A stretch of DNA of 30,000 nucleotides from contig JAPXFY010000031.1 in the NCBI GenBank assembly GCA_030674185.1, forward strand, positions 40,842,532-40,872,531, read 5' to 3'. Below, piece after piece: positions 28,308 to 30,000 of this stretch (within the stretch, counting starts at the first letter, position 1; each line of letters opens with the position of its first letter). Under the pieces are notes generated by a model. That model had not been told where the DNA came from, ran no database searches, and saw only the letters and a list, made by a program, of their open reading frames with translations. The stretch is from Monoplex corrugatus. Lineage: Eukaryota > Mollusca > Gastropoda > Littorinimorpha > Ranellidae. Position numbers and translations under genes: made by a program.

Positions 28308-28505
28308 CTTCTTCCTTCCTCTCTAATTTTAAGTTGAAATAATTGACAATGTTTAGAATTGATTCTATGTTTTATTTCATCATTTCCACACCTGTTTTGG
28401 AAAAAGAAATTAGCACAATGACCCATTAGTGAACAGCACATGCATTTAAAGGAACATCCCCCCCTTTTCAAAAAACAGAAAGTGTCAGATTTGGCCAATC
28501 TGTTT

Positions 28506-29570
28506 TCAATATCGCGTGTGTCCGCCCCGAGCCTGGATGCATGCTTCACAGCGCCGATGCATCGACCCCACAAGGGTACGGAGTGTGTCCTGAGGGATGG
28601 CCGCCCACTCGATCTGCAGGATGTCGACCAGCCTGGCCAGGGTGCCCGGTGGGGGGTGGTTGTCCCTGATGCGCCTCCCGAGCACATCCCAGAGGTGTTC
28701 AATTGGGTTCAGGTCAGGTGAGCACGCTGGCCAGGCCATACGGACGACTTCATGCTGCTCCAGGAAGTCGGTCACAAGGCGTGCTCGATGCGCAGGTGCA
28801 TTGTCGTCCTGGAAGATGGCGCCTTGACCAAGGTCCACAAGCGCAGGCAGTGCCACGGCCGCCAGAACCTCGTCCCGGTACCGGACCCCGTTCAGGATGC
28901 CGTCAATGGGGAGCAGGGGGGTCCGGGTACCACGGCTCATGCCACCCCACACCATCACCGACCCGCCGCCGTACCGGTTATGCTCTTGGACAGTGGCGTC
29001 AGCGAACCTCTCCCCTTGACGTCGCCACACCCGAGCCCGGCCATCGTTAAAGGTCAGGGTGAACCTGGACTCATCCGAAAACAAGACCCGGGCCCACTGT
29101 TGCCTTGTCCAGGTCACGTGCTCCCTGGCCCAGGTCATGCGGCGCACTCTGTTGACCGGTGACAGCACGGGTCGGACGGCCGGTCTCCGTGACCTCAAGT
29201 TTGCCTCATGTAGCCGTCTTCTCACCGTGCTGCAGCTGATGTTAGCACCTGTTGCGTCCCTCAGCTGACCCCTCAAGGTCACCGCAGTGGATGCCCTTTC
29301 CCTCAGGACGGAGAGGGCAAGGTAGCGGTCTTGCTGTCTTGTCGTTACTCTGGGTCGACCCGTGTGACGCCTTTCCTGGACTGCTCCAGTCTCATTGAAG
29401 CGCTCCAGCAGTCTCTGGATTGTGGAATGCGACACTTCAAGTCGTCTAGCAACTTCCCGCTGCGCTAGGCCTTCATCAAGCAGAGCGAGGGCTCTCCCCC
29501 GCTGCTCATCCGTCATCCGTCGTCTTGCAAGCATGGTTAAAACGAACCAAGAACGGGTCCTTTTTATCAT
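28506..29570 (-). CDS. Tc1 family transposase (DD34E)
   Basis: A 354-codon intact frame, the normal length for Tc1 transposases, which cut and paste the element at TA sites in the nucleus. Residues about 24-58 form a helix-turn-helix (LDEGLAQREVARRLEVSHST), followed by the GRPR motif (RHTGRPRVTTRQQ) and a second HTH (GANISCSTVRRRLHEANL). The catalytic domain has LFSDESRF (first Asp), FQDDNAPAH (second Asp) and SPDLNPIEHLWD (Glu), with 34 residues between the second Asp and Glu. The ATG at 29570 is the longest start; ATG at 29534 (MLARRRMTDEQ) matches the usual N-terminus better. No stop or frameshift is present, so the protein may still be functional. The gene is GC-rich against AT-rich neighbours, which hints at recent arrival. 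Confidence 0.93.
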   Translation of the reverse strand: MIKRTRSWFVLTMLARRRMTDEQRGRALALLDEGLAQREVARRLEVSHSTIQRLLERFNETGAVQERRHTGRPRVTTRQQDRYLALSVLRERASTAVTLRGQLRDATGANISCSTVRRRLHEANLRSRRPAVRPVLSPVNRVRRMTWAREHVTWTRQQWARVLFSDESRFTLTFNDGRARVWRRQGERFADATVQEHNRYGGGSVMVWGGMSRGTRTPLLPIDGILNGVRYRDEVLAAVALPALVDLGQGAIFQDDNAPAHRARLVTDFLEQHEVVRMAWPACSPDLNPIEHLWDVLGRRIRDNHPPPGTLARLVDILQIEWAAIPQDTLRTLVGSMHRRCEACIQARGGHTRY

Positions 29571-29872
29571 CGTCTGCGGGCAACTTTGGCTGGAGTAGTG
29601 TTCAAAAAGGGCTTGCCTTGCACGTGCAAAGCGAATTTTGTCGCTACCTTGCCTGCGTCGTCAGAGAGACCCTGCTGAAGATTCGACAATTTCGTGTGGA
29701 AATTGTCTTCCTTGGGCCGCCCATTGCAAATCGGCAAATCCCCAAACACGTGCCAAAAGGAAACTGCAATGTTGTCTGAGCTCTTATCCATTCAGTTACG
29801 GCAACGAATTGGAGAAAAGAGTAAGAGAAAATAGGTTATTTCTCCTTTCAAAAATTGACTCAAAAACGTTCC

Positions 29873-29896
29873 TGGCCCTTCAATAATGACGTGTAG
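29873..29896 (-). repeat. Tc1 terminal inverted repeat, right
   Basis: Plus strand TGGCCCTTCAATAATGACGT and then GTAG, followed by the TA target duplication at 29897-29898. Confidence 0.75.
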
Positions 29897-29898
29897 TA

Positions 29899-30000
29899 TA
29901 TGTACATACAAAATTATAGGTTTATTTGTTGAAAACAAATCTTTGTTGATTTCAACAATAATAGCATTTTCGTTTCCAACCTCAATTCGTTTAACAAACG
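29899..30000 (-). pseudogene. Retrotransposon endonuclease, N-terminal part (truncated by window)
   Basis: The minus frame reads FVKRIEVGNENAIIVEINKD and then LFSTNKPIILYVH, typical of the strand before the VYIPP motif of APE endonucleases. It continues in phase into 28281 once the Tc1 element and one TA are removed. Confidence 0.7.

Larger units (their letters stand above)
28284..29896 (-). mobile_element. Tc1-type DNA transposon, 1613 bp, complete
   Basis: The left end CTCCTAATCATAATTTAAGG-GCCA and the right end (reverse complement) CTACACGTCATTATTGAAGG-GCCA form 24-bp inverted repeats, 18 of 24 identical, sharing AAGGGCCA, each bordered by TA. Size, TA target and DD34E transposase all fit Tc1/IS630. 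It carries one intact minus-strand transposase gene of much higher GC than its surroundings. Confidence 0.88.
25090..30000 (-). mobile_element. APE-type non-LTR retrotransposon, running off the window, disrupted
   Basis: Minus-strand order from the right edge: endonuclease N-terminal part (to 29899), nested Tc1 element (28284-29896), endonuclease remainder (GDLNART, then SSVVDYFIVS, then YHLPV), linker, reverse transcriptase and a C-terminal zinc-knuckle-like CxxC..H..C. Its 5' end lies beyond the window, and the 3' end falls near 25090-25140. Clade not certain: FADD in the RT active site, an APE endonuclease and no visible RNase H fit Jockey- or I-like groups. Confidence 0.85.

Noticed and set aside
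28298..28505. Minus-strand frame KSDTFCFLKRGGCSFKCMCC as an endonuclease segment
   Set aside because: It lies inside the Tc1 borders, after a downstream alternative start; it is the 3' non-coding part of the transposon.
28597..29162. Plus-strand frames of 76-136 residues
   Set aside because: Antisense shadows of the GC-rich Tc1 transposase gene.

Overview
This is a 30 kb stretch of a metazoan nuclear genome, most likely a marine lophotrochozoan such as a mollusc (inferred from the repeat families and architecture, not proven). The evidence is short exons with GT/AG borders, multi-kilobase introns, long CA/TG, GATA and A-rich microsatellites, many minisatellites, and several kinds of eukaryotic transposable element. 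I see no bacterial-type operons, CRISPR arrays, tRNA or rRNA genes. Most long open frames are minisatellites whose unit lacks stops, not genes.

Layout. 385-1955: 54-bp minisatellite. 2120-3375: 42-bp minisatellite split by a short retrotransposon-tail insertion. 3417-3672: CA microsatellite. 3763-5222: 62-bp array split by a 1.14-kb element with short inverted ends. 5536-5943, 8395-8897 and 20879-21382: three copies of one interspersed repeat. 5944-14929: the 3' part of an unidentified host gene on the minus strand, with exons at 14751-14929, 9326-9431 and 7998-8096. Its introns and 3' flank carry four large minisatellites (50, 70, 43 and 49 bp). 14965-15515: degraded RTE-like retrotransposon tail. 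16511-20742: a 4.2-kb putative DNA transposon of a family I cannot name, with inverted ends, a two-exon transposase-like gene and many copies of a short internal motif. 23652-24130: two tandem copies of a retroelement 3' end. 25090-30000: an APE-type non-LTR retrotransposon on the minus strand, interrupted in its endonuclease domain by a complete Tc1 (DD34E) transposon at 28284-29896.

Three points stand out. First, three of the four arrays in and around the host gene appear to have grown from functional or formerly coding sequence: the last codons of the terminal exon (50 bp), the 3' splice-site region of exon 2 (70 bp), and the C-terminal codons of a retrotransposon relic (43 bp). Second, the 16.5-20.7 kb element looks like a little-described transposon: inverted ends, an ORF with DFAEN, SDG and HGKxxCD signatures, and more than ten copies of a motif close to ATAACRACYGTCAGA on both sides of the gene. 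Third, several nested insertions can be resolved to the base from target duplications and restored reading frames or array phase, giving a relative order of events.
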